47,116 bases of DNA from JAFGMR01 sp964632755 (GTDB taxonomy: Archaea > Halobacteriota > Methanosarcinia > Methanotrichales > Methanotrichaceae): contig CAZWDT010000010.1 of the NCBI GenBank assembly GCA_964632755.1, positions 1-47,116 on the forward strand, given 5' to 3'. A program made the translations under genes and the position numbers. This document shows positions 1 to 7,806 of this stretch, one piece after another. The first letter of the stretch is position 1. Every line of letters starts with the position of its first letter. Under the pieces are notes generated by a model, which worked only from the letters and a program-made list of their open reading frames with translations, was not told where the DNA came from and did no database searches.

Positions 1-256
1 CGCGCGATATGCTTCGCATATTGATAGAACCATTCATTCGTCTTCGGTTAAGGGATTTAGTGCAATAATTGATGCAAATATTTTGATAAAATACTATCAA
101 TGGCGGTAATAGTATTCTCTAAATTGTGCCGATAGGTGCTCTATTGAATATCATTGGTTGGATATCTGGAAAATTAGTGGTACATTATTATGCAACCATT
201 TCCTTAACCGATGACCAATGTAGAACCATTAGGATATCGAGAGGCCTTCTATCTCA
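1..256. other. AT-rich stretch without a recognised gene
   Basis: No convincing gene is visible. There is a small perfect hairpin (ATATGC-TTC-GCATAT) at 7-21 and a dyad TTGATA / TATCAA at 83-88 and 95-100 that could be an operator or chance in AT-rich DNA. A 76-codon open frame from 126 runs into the SRP RNA gene on the other strand and resembles no family I know, so I do not call it. Confidence 0.5.
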
Positions 257-508
257 AATGGCGGGCACGCCGACGGTTGCCAGCAACGCTACAGCCCAGT
301 TGATCCAGGAGCCTTCTCATCCCCGCCTTCCTGTAAGCGACAGTTACCCACAGTAGGTCTGCTCCCTTCCGGGCCTGAACCGGTCCCTGCGGTTAAGGCA
401 CGCCGACCTGCCCTCCGGCAGGCCCGCGGGCCAATGATGGCCCTACAGGACGGAGAATCATTGTCAGCAGCTGGACTGAGCATTGCAGCGCATGTGTCGC
501 CCGTCAGC
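257..508 (-). ncRNA. ffs: Signal recognition particle (7S) RNA
   Basis: RNA scaffold of the signal recognition particle, which binds SRP54 and SRP19 and targets secreted and membrane proteins. Read on the minus strand, 356-381 carries the diagnostic helix 8 signature: a GUUCAGG strand, the GGAAGGGAGCAG segment, and the asymmetric loop between. Long-range pairing supports the ends: 499-505 pairs with 260-266 (one mismatch), as expected for the archaeal terminal helix, and 471-478 pairs perfectly with 292-299 as part of helix 5. A TATA-like element lies about 30 bases upstream. The size of about 250 nt is slightly short for an archaeal SRP RNA, so the exact ends are approximate. The identity is secure from the helix 8 signature. 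Confidence 0.9.
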
Positions 509-536
509 TTCATCCCCCGCGTATCGACGATTTCAG

Positions 537-545
537 GTTATAGGT
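537..545 (-). promoter_or_regulatory. TATA box for SRP RNA
   Basis: Minus-strand CCTATAACC centred about 33 bases upstream of the predicted 5' end of the SRP RNA, a fitting distance for an archaeal TBP site. Confidence 0.45.
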
Positions 546-630
546 GACGCCGAACCACCCGGACTGACCCGCCGACACCTATTAACCCACAGAGGGCAAT
601 AAACCTAACGCAAAGGAGAGGAGGATTGGA

Positions 631-873
631 ATGAACGAGTTGATAGGCTACGTGTTGGGAAACCGACAACGAGAGAGGATTATGGGAATCTTGGTATCGC
701 GCGGGGCAATCACCCAGGAGAAGATCGCAAAGCTCGAGCGAGTTCCGGCGCCGGCAGTATCGAGGGTGCTCCAGGAGCTGGAGGAGAAGGATCTCGTCAG
801 CCGCGACGGCGATGCCTGGAAGCTGACCGAGACCGGCTCCCAGGTGGAGAAGGAGATGAAGAGGCGGACCTGA
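631..873 (+). CDS. Small winged-helix transcriptional regulator
   Basis: An 80-residue protein that is almost entirely one winged helix-turn-helix domain. The helix pair around residues 26-50 (ITQEKIAKLERVPAPAVSRV) is the recognition unit, followed by a wing (LVSRDGDAWKLTETG) and a short charged tail. It resembles MarR/ArsR-like single-domain archaeal regulators. A strong ribosome-binding site (GGAGAGGAGG) precedes the ATG. It ends seven bases before a nitroreductase gene, so the two are almost certainly co-transcribed, and it may control that gene or its own promoter. The ligand, if any, is unknown. Confidence 0.8.
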   Translation: MNELIGYVLGNRQRERIMGILVSRGAITQEKIAKLERVPAPAVSRVLQELEEKDLVSRDGDAWKLTETGSQVEKEMKRRT

Positions 874-879
874 GGGGGG

Positions 880-1556
880 ATGGAGATGGATGTAATGGAA
901 GCACTCCGCCAACGCCGTAGCATTAGGAGCTTCCAGAGCCGCCCAGTGGAGGACTCGGCCCTGGCAGAGGTGCTGGAGGCAGGACGCCTTGCGCCGTCGG
1001 CCCGAAACCTGCAGAACTGGCGCTTCATAGTCGTCAGGGAGGAGGAGACGCGCCTTCTTTTGGCCTCTGCGGCAAAGGGCCAGACGTTCGTCGGCGAAGC
1101 GCCCGTGGTGATAGCTGCCTGCGGAACCGAGATCGAGTACGTGATGACCTGCGGCCAGCCGGCATATGCCATCAACGTGGCCATAGCTGTTGACCATATG
1201 ACGCTTGCCGCAGCCGCTTTAGGGCTTGGAAGCTGTTGGATAGGGGCCTTCAACGAGGACAAGGCAAAGGAGATCCTGGGCGTGCCACCGGAGGCGAGGA
1301 TCGTATGCATGCTGGCCCTTGGATATCCCGCGGCCACGCCGCCTCCCACGCGACGAAAGGGCCTGGATGAGCTCGTCGCCTGGGAGTCNNNNNNNNNNNN
1401 NNNNNNNNNNNNNNNNNNNNNNNNNNNNNNNNNNNNNNNNNNNNNNNNNNNNNNNNNNNNNNNNNNNNNNNNNNNNNNNNNNNNNNNNCCACGCCGCCTC
1501 CCACGCGACGAAAGGGCCTGGATGAGCTCGTCGCCTGGGAGTCATGGGAGAGCTAG
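880..1556 (+). CDS. Nitroreductase family FMN oxidoreductase (crosses an assembly gap)
   Basis: FMN-dependent NAD(P)H oxidoreductase of the nitroreductase fold. The N-terminal RRSIRSF motif and the following APSARNLQNWRF segment form the typical FMN phosphate-binding region (residues about 11-50), and LGLGSCWIGAF near residue 112 is the family's second signature. A run of 100 N interrupts the 3' end. The 55 bases before the gap (1334-1388) are repeated exactly after it (1489-1543). Collapsing the duplication joins the frame and ends the protein at TAG 1554-1556, giving 173 residues, a normal family length. The start may be ATG 880, 886 or 895; the coordinates keep the longest. The physiological substrate cannot be told from sequence. 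Confidence 0.85.
1334..1543. repeat. Assembly gap of 100 N flanked by identical 55-bp ends
   Basis: Positions 1334-1388 and 1489-1543 are identical over 55 bases and flank exactly 100 N (1389-1488). This pattern is expected when two contigs overlap by one assembly k-mer and are scaffolded without being merged. Removing 155 bases restores the nitroreductase frame. It is a technical feature and not a biological repeat. Confidence 0.9.
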
Positions 1557-1590
1557 GGCGGGCAGTCGATCGATAGCCGGGCGAGGAGAG

Positions 1591-1842
1591 GATGAACGGA
1601 AAGCCCTTTGACAGTTGCCCGGTCTGCGGGTGGCGAGCTCTCGGAGAAGAATGTTGAGAAGATCCTCTCCGGAGGAGGCAATACTGCAGTTCTATTGGTC
1701 TCTGCTGAGGTATGCCAGCGCTGCGGAGAGCGGCTCTATTCAGAGGAATCCGTGAGATAGGTTCGAGCTGATAAAGGCCAAGCTGGAGCGCCAGGAGACC
1801 AGTGAGTTCCAGGCCATAGGAGTCTCATATCAGGTGGCTTAA
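1591..1842 (+). pseudogene. YgiT-type zinc-finger protein remnant with two frameshifts
   Basis: Read in three successive frames, this stretch encodes a complete small protein of the YgiT-type zinc-finger family (antitoxin-like, related to the MqsA N-terminus). It contains CPVCGGEL, then VEKILSGGGNTAVLL, then EVCQRCGERLYSEESVR, and finally a tail ending in EFQAIGVSYQVA. The two CxxC pairs form the zinc site. An extra base near 1628-1630 and another near 1758 break the frame, so an intact chain cannot be made unless these are sequencing errors. The upstream ribosome-binding site (GAGGAGAGG) is intact. Such proteins usually sit next to a DUF4258-type toxin; none is visible here, so this looks like an orphan relic of a toxin-antitoxin pair. 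Confidence 0.75.
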
Positions 1843-1872
1843 TTTCGAAGATCCAGGCCGTTTTGGTGCATC

Positions 1873-2847
1873 TCATGCGGAGATGAGGTACTCCAGCTTC
1901 TCGAGGAAGCGCCAGGCAAGCATGAGCTGGGCAATGCCTGTCGCGTCCACGTAAGGCTCTGCCCCCATCACAACCGGGCGAGATACTCCAAGCATGCTGC
2001 AGAGCCTCTCCTCCAAGTCCTCCACCATATCGCAATGGAGCTCTCCGTCGATGGTAATAACTCCAACTCGCTTGCCGTAGTAGTCATCCCTCTGGAACTC
2101 GATCGAGAAATCCCGCTCTGAGAGCCTGAGGATCTTGCTGAGGTCGATCGTAAGCTCCACCGCCTCCACGGGCTCGATGATCTGCTGGATCAAGCGGACC
2201 GAATAGAGCTCCTTGGATGGACCATCCAGGCCGCCCATTAGGGATGTGGGGAACCTCGAGTCCTGGATCTTGATTGCCATCTCGGCATAGACCTTCTGGA
2301 CGTCGACATACAGCTTGTAATCGGGCTCTCGATCCAGGATCTCCCTCATGACGTCCTCAGCTCGATAGCCCCGATCGTGCACATCCCGCCTCAGCTTCCA
2401 TCGGCGCTTGACCGTTCGGGAGGGATCGACGAATACCTTGAAGTCGGTCAGACGGCGAAGTTCCGCCGTGTAGAAAGGGTGCAGCCCTTCGACGATAAGG
2501 ATCGGCCTTGGCTCGAAGGGGACCGTCCCCGAGAACGTGCCGGTTGAGTGATCGTAGACGGGCTTATCCACCGTCTCCCCCCGGCGAAGCCTCTCCAGGT
2601 GCTCTGCCAGGAGGCCGAGCCGATTGGCCTCGGGATGAAGGGGGGTGATCCCCCGGTCCAGCCTCTGTTGGCGATCGAGCGAGTGGTAGTCGTCCATGGA
2701 GAAGGTTGCAACCATCTCCTCTCCAAGAATTCGGCGAACTCCCTTTGTGAATGTGCTCTTGCCTGATCCGCTGTCGCCAGCCACCGCCAGGACGAAGATC
2801 CTTCCTGAGGCCTCGATTCGTTGGAGCAGGCCAGCTGCCCCCCTCAT
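1873..2847 (-). CDS. prk: Archaeal phosphoribulokinase
   Basis: A 324-residue P-loop kinase of the phosphoribulokinase/uridine kinase superfamily. It has a Walker A motif GDSGSGKST at about residues 24-32, the DDYHSLDR segment near 52, and HPEANRLGLLAEHLERL followed by KPVYDHSTG, features of phosphoribulokinases more than of uridine kinases. Archaeal homologues phosphorylate ribulose 5-phosphate and feed RuBisCO in the reductive hexulose-phosphate pathway described in Methanospirillum. Downstream of the kinase core is a C-terminal region of about 100 residues. The ATG overlaps the stop of the upstream HTH gene (ATGA), and GGAGAAGAAGG precedes it, so the two are translationally coupled. No RuBisCO gene lies in this window. 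Confidence 0.85.
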   Translation of the reverse strand: MRGAAGLLQRIEASGRIFVLAVAGDSGSGKSTFTKGVRRILGEEMVATFSMDDYHSLDRQQRLDRGITPLHPEANRLGLLAEHLERLRRGETVDKPVYDHSTGTFSGTVPFEPRPILIVEGLHPFYTAELRRLTDFKVFVDPSRTVKRRWKLRRDVHDRGYRAEDVMREILDREPDYKLYVDVQKVYAEMAIKIQDSRFPTSLMGGLDGPSKELYSVRLIQQIIEPVEAVELTIDLSKILRLSERDFSIEFQRDDYYGKRVGVITIDGELHCDMVEDLEERLCSMLGVSRPVVMGAEPYVDATGIAQLMLAWRFLEKLEYLISA

Positions 2848-3767
2848 CCCTTCTTCTCCATTACGAGGTCCGCGAACTCGTTTGCCCTGTCCATCGTCTC
2901 GATCTCCCGCCTCTTGATGATGACCGTCTCCTCGATTCGCTCTACCTTGACCTCCCCATCGACTATCACCGCCGAATGGGTCATCGTCACCTCGGATAGG
3001 CTGGACATGAGGCGGGCCTTCTTGACCATGGCGGAGGAGAACTTGCTCACGCCGGTCAGGATCACCATTCTGTCATCCTGGGTGATGGCGTTGAAGGGGG
3101 CCTGCTCAGTTGGGAAGACCTTGAAGCCGATCCCCTCCAGGTGCTGAAGGATGTCGTCCATGATCTGACCAGTATCGTCCTCGGCAAGGGGCGGCAAGAA
3201 AAGGTCCACCGGCTGTATAAGCCCTTGATCGAAGACCTCCTCCAGCCTCAGGGCGACATCGACCGAGGTATCCATGCTCTCGGTCTCGTACTTGCTCACA
3301 GTTCGCCTGGAGACACCAAGATCGGATGCGAGCGCCCCTAAGGAGATTCCCATCTTCAGCCGCAGTTCGCGCAGCTGCTTGCCGTCGATGCGTACATAGA
3401 GCCCGCCGTGTGCGGCATAGACGAGAGGCGGGGCGCCTGCGAGGAGGTAATCCTCCAGCGTCCGAAGGCTCAACGTGGGGACGCCATAGCGAAAGTAAAC
3501 CGCTCCGCGTTCGAGGGGTTGGTCGCGGGTCTTCTCGCCCACGAGGAGGGGGCACCCCATGAGATGCCTGGACAGGAAACGAACCCCTCTCGCCGTCTTC
3601 TCGTTCAGCCCGTCGATATTGGAGAGCATCTTTAGAAGCAGGAGCAGATCATCCCGCCTTGCGATCAAATCGAAGCTTCGTGGACGGATGTAGCACCGCT
3701 CAGAGATGTCGAACCCCGCCCTGTCGAGCATCTCGATCGCCTGGGTGATGAGGATCTCCTTATCCAT
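2844..3767 (-). CDS. HTH-type transcriptional regulator, COG1395-like
   Basis: A 307-residue archaeal regulator with three parts: an N-terminal region (1-120) with a nuclease-like alpha/beta character, a central Xre/Cro-type helix-turn-helix (LRELRLKMGISLGALASDLG then VSRRTVSKYE, roughly residues 132-162), and a C-terminal domain of about 110 residues. This is the usual architecture of the conserved archaeal COG1395 family, whose targets are poorly known. It heads a two-gene unit with prk, overlapping it by four bases, which suggests it regulates central carbon or nucleotide-sugar flux, though this is only inference. A TATA element 28 bases upstream of the ATG implies a leaderless transcript. 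Confidence 0.75.
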   Translation of the reverse strand: MDKEILITQAIEMLDRAGFDISERCYIRPRSFDLIARRDDLLLLLKMLSNIDGLNEKTARGVRFLSRHLMGCPLLVGEKTRDQPLERGAVYFRYGVPTLSLRTLEDYLLAGAPPLVYAAHGGLYVRIDGKQLRELRLKMGISLGALASDLGVSRRTVSKYETESMDTSVDVALRLEEVFDQGLIQPVDLFLPPLAEDDTGQIMDDILQHLEGIGFKVFPTEQAPFNAITQDDRMVILTGVSKFSSAMVKKARLMSSLSEVTMTHSAVIVDGEVKVERIEETVIIKRREIETMDRANEFADLVMEKKG

Positions 3768-3769
3768 CG

Positions 3770-3800
3770 TTATATATGGGAGTTCGGCCGATATTTAAAG
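3770..3800. promoter_or_regulatory. Compact divergent promoter pair
   Basis: The 40-bp space between the COG1395-like gene and tiaS holds two TATA-like elements. TTATATAT at about 3770-3777 lies about 34 bases before the tiaS ATG. On the other strand, TTTAAATATC at about 3790-3799 lies about 28 bases before the regulator's ATG. Neither gene has a Shine-Dalgarno sequence, so both transcripts are probably leaderless and the two preinitiation complexes would compete for the same DNA. Confidence 0.6.
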
Positions 3801-3807
3801 GTTCACA

Positions 3808-5055
3808 ATGCTCACAATTGGGATCGACGACACCGACTCGGAGAGGGGCCTCTGCACCACATATCTGGCGGCGGTGCTTCTGGAGAGGCTGGGTGCATTG
3901 GGGGTGGTCGAGGGCCTGCCAAGGCTTGTCAGGCTGAATCCCTGTGCACCCTTCAAGACGAGGGGAAACGCAGCGATCGCGTTCGCCCTTCGGTCTGACC
4001 GAGTCGAGGAGGTAAAGGAGGTCGCTTTGGAAGCCGTAATCGAGCTCTCCGACCTCGATGGAGCTAACACCAATCCAGGCCTGGTCGTGGCAGAGACGGT
4101 CACCCCTGAGATGAGGGGATTCTACCGGCGGGCTGTAACGGAGATCCTGGAGATCGATGAAGCGCGCAAGATCCTTCAAGATCAAGGGATATGGCACAGG
4201 GGATTCAAAAAGGGGCGGGGATTGATCGGAGCGCTCGCTGCCGTTGGATCTGCTTTCGAGGACCACACCTTCGAGCTCGTCCATTACCGTCATCGAGATC
4301 GCTGGGGCACTCCTCGCTCCATCGACGAGCCCTCGGTCTGGAGGGCGGACAGCCTGACCTATCCCGGGACTTGGGATACCGTCGATATGGACTCTGGCCG
4401 GATCGTCTTCTCCCCCCACTCGCCTGACCCCATACTCTTCGGCATCAGGGGAGACGATATCGGGGCAATCGAGATGGCGGCCTCGATGATCGAGAGCGAG
4501 CCTGCCGAGAGAAGGGTTCTGTACATCACCAACCAAGGAACCGATTCGCAAATGCTCCCCGGAGAGATGGGCGATCTCTGCGACGACAGGAGCTACCGCC
4601 TTAGGGGCACCGTGGCCTCGAATCCTTGCGCCATAGCCGGAGGCCACCTATTCTTCGATCTTGCCAGCAACGACGCGAGGTTGGAGTGCGCAGCGTTCGA
4701 GCCCACCAAGGGCTTTCGCGATATCGTTAAGAGGCTGATGCCCGGTGATCTCCTGGAGGTATACGGCGCCGTTCGAGGGGGGGTGCTCAACCTGGAGAAG
4801 ATGGAGGTGATCTCCCTTGCCGAGAGACTGGAGTGGGATGCCCCCATCTGCCCCACCTGCAAAAGAAGGATGAAGTCCGCCGGGAAGGGACAAGGTTACC
4901 GGTGCCGCCGCTGTCGCACCCGCGGCGAGAAGGAATCGCGCGCCACTTCCCGGGAGATCGAGACCGGGCTCTACGAGGTTCCCCCCTCGGCGAGGAGGCA
5001 TCTGACGAAATCCTTGATCCGCTACGGCGAAGGATGCGTCCACCCCTCCAGGTGA
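3808..5055 (+). CDS. tiaS: tRNA(Ile2) 2-agmatinylcytidine synthetase
   Basis: Modifies C34 of the CAU-anticodon tRNA-Ile with agmatine (agmatidine), using ATP, so that the tRNA reads AUA and not AUG. The protein is 415 residues, a normal length. It starts with the family signature IGIDDTDS (residues 4-11), followed by NPCAPFKTRGNAAIAF in the kinase-like TCKD region; a central OB-fold-like segment follows around residues 265-345. The C-terminal zinc ribbon has CPTC and CRRC pairs at about 349-373. The start ATG has no ribosome-binding site and lies about 34 bases from a TATA element. Confidence 0.92.
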   Translation: MLTIGIDDTDSERGLCTTYLAAVLLERLGALGVVEGLPRLVRLNPCAPFKTRGNAAIAFALRSDRVEEVKEVALEAVIELSDLDGANTNPGLVVAETVTPEMRGFYRRAVTEILEIDEARKILQDQGIWHRGFKKGRGLIGALAAVGSAFEDHTFELVHYRHRDRWGTPRSIDEPSVWRADSLTYPGTWDTVDMDSGRIVFSPHSPDPILFGIRGDDIGAIEMAASMIESEPAERRVLYITNQGTDSQMLPGEMGDLCDDRSYRLRGTVASNPCAIAGGHLFFDLASNDARLECAAFEPTKGFRDIVKRLMPGDLLEVYGAVRGGVLNLEKMEVISLAERLEWDAPICPTCKRRMKSAGKGQGYRCRRCRTRGEKESRATSREIETGLYEVPPSARRHLTKSLIRYGEGCVHPSR

Positions 5056-5107
5056 TGGGGGGGCATTCGAAGAATAAGCGGGGTGGGAAAGCCCACCCCA
5101 AAGGACC

Positions 5108-6043
5108 TCAGTTCTTGAATGCGGACTCCAGGGGCGGGATTACCTGCTTCTTCCTGGAGAGGCACTTCTCCTTGTAGATGGAGTTGTTGGCAATCTTGCC
5201 TCCGAAGGCCTTCTCGAACCCGAGAGCGGCTTTATCGTTGCCGTAGAAGAGGAGATCGCTCGCTTCCTTCATGACGTCGGTGAGCATGAGGACGATCATA
5301 TCCAGCTTCTCGGCCTCGACCTTCTTCTTCATCTCTGCGAGGAGTGCTTCCCTCTTGGGACCGAGGTCGGTTAGGTCCATGACCTCTATCTGGCCGACAC
5401 CTGCCTTCAGTCCCGCGAAGTCGAACTTCTTGAAGTCGCCCATCAATATATCCTCGGCCGACTTGGTTCCAATATCGCTCTTTGCCTTGAGCATATCCAT
5501 TCCGAACTTCTGGGGATCCTCGCCGCAGATCTGGGAGAGCATGGCCACCATCTCCTTGTCCTTCTCCGTGCAGGTCGGGGACTTGAAGAGGACGGTGTCG
5601 CTCAAGATCGCCGCCATCATGAGGCCTGCGATCTCCTTTGGGATGGGGATGTTGTTCTGCTGGTACATGCTGGCAATGATCGTCCCCGTTGCTCCCACGG
5701 GCTCGTTGTGGAAGAAGATCGGCTTTCCAGTCTGTATGTCGCCGATCTTGTGGTGGTCGACGACCTCAACGATATCCGCCTTCATGATGTTGTCCACAGC
5801 CTGGCCGACCTCGTTGTGGTCCACGAGGATGATCTTTTGGCCTGCAGCATCTGTGCAGATCACAGGGGCCTGCAGATTGAAGTGGTCCAGAAGGAACTTG
5901 GTCTCATTGTTGACGGGGCCTGCCGCCGCTGGGATCACGCCGGCTACGCCCATCTGCGTCTTAAGGTTCGCGTAGGCGATTGCTGAGGTCACTGAATCGG
6001 TATCAGGGCTCTTATGCCCAACAACGTAGATGTTCTCGGTCAA
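5108..6043 (-). CDS. ppaC: Manganese-dependent inorganic pyrophosphatase (family II)
   Basis: Cytoplasmic DHH-family enzyme hydrolysing PPi to phosphate. Metal-binding motifs are visible in order: GHKSPDTDS near the N-terminus, then DHNE, and VVDHHKIGD for the DHH motif; the C-terminal DHHA2 domain ends with SRKKQVIPPL, which positions the Ser-Arg-Lys substrate-binding triad. In Methanothrix a soluble Mn-PPase pulls the AMP-forming acetyl-CoA synthetase reaction, so this gene fits that lifestyle. I place the start at a TTG (6043), six bases after a clear GAGGTG ribosome-binding site; a GTG at 6052 is the in-frame alternative but lies within that site. Length is 311 residues from this start. 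Confidence 0.93.
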   Translation of the reverse strand: MTENIYVVGHKSPDTDSVTSAIAYANLKTQMGVAGVIPAAAGPVNNETKFLLDHFNLQAPVICTDAAGQKIILVDHNEVGQAVDNIMKADIVEVVDHHKIGDIQTGKPIFFHNEPVGATGTIIASMYQQNNIPIPKEIAGLMMAAILSDTVLFKSPTCTEKDKEMVAMLSQICGEDPQKFGMDMLKAKSDIGTKSAEDILMGDFKKFDFAGLKAGVGQIEVMDLTDLGPKREALLAEMKKKVEAEKLDMIVLMLTDVMKEASDLLFYGNDKAALGFEKAFGGKIANNSIYKEKCLSRKKQVIPPLESAFKN

Positions 6044-6052
6044 ATGTAGCAC

Positions 6053-6405
6053 CTCAGCGTTATTAGTGTGGATCTGCTAGATAAGATTGCCGTCCGGCAT
6101 CGAGGCCATCGATATCCTTATATCACCTCGAGCCCAGTTTATAAGCTGTCTCCCTTTGAGGGCTGGCATGAGCTGGGCAGTCCTGCCGCGTTGATTGCCG
6201 GAGCAAGTGGGGGACGACAAGCCGCGTTGATAGGTCCTTGGGGGAGATAATGACTAATGTCTACCTATGACCTCAAGACAACCCAGATGTGGTACAAGCG
6301 CCCGCTGCGAGGGTTACCGGGTGGACTGCGGATACCCAGAGGATGATACGCCGGAGTTAGCATCGGGCCACAGCTAACAAATACTAACACCTCCTAGCCT
6401 CGCCC
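6053..6405. other. Intergenic region with promoters, no certain gene
   Basis: This stretch of about 350 bases separates ppaC and tmk, which diverge. A minus-strand GATATAAGG near 6116-6124 could be the ppaC TATA box, and TTTATAAG near 6137-6144 reads on the plus strand. A 36-codon plus-strand frame at 6267-6377 encodes a peptide with three cysteines close together (RCGTSARCEGYRVDCGY), but it has no ribosome-binding site and I cannot assign it. A weak AAATACT element about 26 bases before the tmk ATG may give a leaderless tmk transcript. Confidence 0.4.
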
Positions 6406-7032
6406 ATGGATGGCATCCTGGTGACATTGGAGGGGATCGATGGGAGCGGCAAGACGACCGCAGCCAGGATACTGGAGGGAAGGCTCCGGGACCGCGACGT
6501 CCTATTCACTGCTGAACCAACCTCTGGGGAGATCGGTCGGCTGATCAGGAAGGAGCACCTCGCCCAGGATCGAGGGCCGAGCCGGAGGATGGAGGAGCTC
6601 TTCCTCTTCATGGCCGACCACGCCCAGCACTTATACCAGAGGATCATCCCGGCGCTCGATAGGGGAGCGCTCGTCGTCTCCGACCGTTACACCGACTCCA
6701 GGGTGGCCTATCAAGGGGTGACGCTTCAAGATATCCTGCCGGAGCCCATCCAATGGATCCGTGAGCTTCACCGCCCTTGGAGCGTGGATCCCCATCTGAC
6801 AATCCTATTTCGCCTGGACCCCGCCCTCGCGGTGGAGAGGTGCAGGACACGCCCACGGGAGAGGTTCGAGCACGAAGCCATCCTCACCCAGGTGGCGAGG
6901 ATCTTCGACCGGCTCGTCCAGGAGGAGCCCGGCCGTTTTCTCGTGATCGACGCCGAGGCCGAGGCGGAAGAGGTGGCAGAGCGCGCCCTCTCTGCGATCC
7001 TCGAACTGACTGCAAGCCGGATAAGCCTTTGA
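6406..7032 (+). CDS. tmk: Thymidylate kinase
   Basis: Phosphorylates dTMP to dTDP for DNA synthesis. The 208-residue protein has the P-loop GIDGSGKTT at residues 10-18, the TAEPTSGEIGRLIR segment that binds the dTMP side, the DRYTDSRVAYQG motif around 92-103 (DRY/H signature), and a LID region with arginines (RCRTRPRERFE). Length and motif order are typical. There is no clear Shine-Dalgarno sequence; a TATA-like element about 26 bases upstream suggests a leaderless mRNA. It is convergent with mptE. Confidence 0.92.
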   Translation: MDGILVTLEGIDGSGKTTAARILEGRLRDRDVLFTAEPTSGEIGRLIRKEHLAQDRGPSRRMEELFLFMADHAQHLYQRIIPALDRGALVVSDRYTDSRVAYQGVTLQDILPEPIQWIRELHRPWSVDPHLTILFRLDPALAVERCRTRPRERFEHEAILTQVARIFDRLVQEEPGRFLVIDAEAEAEEVAERALSAILELTASRISL

Positions 7033-7080
7033 GCTGAGCTTTCGCTATCTCGGAATATGGCTCTCTCGGCGGTCCGCGAC

Positions 7081-7725
7081 CTACAACGACCCCGATAAGG
7101 CGATGTCGATAAGCCTCTTTGCCCATTGAAGCTTCTTTGCCTTACGCGGAGTGACCGTCGGATCGTCGAACTCGAATCCAGCGAGGGCGACCTCAGATGC
7201 GCGAAAGTGCACGACGAGGAATACGCAGCGATCCCCATCGGTGAATCCGCCCATGTTGTATAGGCCCTCTGGGGGCCTGCACTGGCACGTGCCGAGGGCT
7301 TCGCCCATCTGGGGGAGGTACTCGCGAACCTTGTCGATGTTGTCCCCATGCGCGTGGACGACTACGATCGATCCTCGCTTGCTCGCATCGATTATATCCT
7401 CAATCGTCCCGTCGAGGTCGGTTACTATCGCATCCGGAGATATGCCTGCCTTCAGAAGGACGGAAGTTGCGCCGTCTGCGGCAATGATTGCGCGGTCCAG
7501 AAGTGCCCCATCTGCTTCGAGACCCGCGATCTCAGACAAGAGGCCCGGCCCGTTTCCGCATACGAGCACCTTCTTAGCGGAGATGAGCTCCGCGAGCCTT
7601 GAGAGTGGAGGCGGAGATCTGAGAAGCTCCGAAAGAAGGACTGCGGCCTCGAGGTCTCGCACCCGAGAAAATCCGAAATCGTCGAGGATCTCCCTGTATA
7701 TCGGCTCCCAAGCCTCGTAATCCAT
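7081..7725 (-). CDS. mptE: 6-hydroxymethyl-7,8-dihydropterin pyrophosphokinase, archaeal type
   Basis: Catalyses the ATP-dependent pyrophosphorylation of 6-hydroxymethyl-7,8-dihydropterin in tetrahydromethanopterin (or sarcinapterin) synthesis, the C1 carrier of methanogenesis. The family (DUF115/MptE) is recognised from LVCGNGPGL around residues 53-61, AADGATSVLLKAGISPDAIV, TDLDG, the VVHAHGDN segment, and the C-terminal NMGGFTDGDRC. At 214 residues the length fits this family. It lies downstream of the secreted-protein gene on the same strand, separated from it by a likely terminator. Confidence 0.88.
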   Translation of the reverse strand: MDYEAWEPIYREILDDFGFSRVRDLEAAVLLSELLRSPPPLSRLAELISAKKVLVCGNGPGLLSEIAGLEADGALLDRAIIAADGATSVLLKAGISPDAIVTDLDGTIEDIIDASKRGSIVVVHAHGDNIDKVREYLPQMGEALGTCQCRPPEGLYNMGGFTDGDRCVFLVVHFRASEVALAGFEFDDPTVTPRKAKKLQWAKRLIDIALSGSL

Positions 7726-7770
7726 GAGAAAGCCCTCTGCAGAGGAAGTTAACTGCCTTTCGGCGGTAGT

Positions 7771-7805
7771 AAAAAAGAAAGGGTAGATAGGGGATATTCC
7801 CTATC
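7771..7805 (-). terminator. Hairpin and U-tract terminator
   Basis: Seven-base-pair stem (GATAGGG 7786-7792 with CCCTATC 7799-7805) immediately after the stop codon of the secreted-protein gene, followed on the minus strand by a U-rich run (7771-7780). Confidence 0.7.
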
Positions 7806-7806
7806 T

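Noticed and set aside
126..356. 76-codon open frame on the plus strand
   Set aside because: It runs into the SRP RNA gene on the other strand and has no ribosome-binding site or family resemblance.
289..513. 74-codon open frame on the minus strand
   Set aside because: It lies within the SRP RNA gene; translation is incidental.
538..1349. Long minus-strand frames opposite the regulator and nitroreductase
   Set aside because: Antisense shadows of two clear genes, with no motifs.
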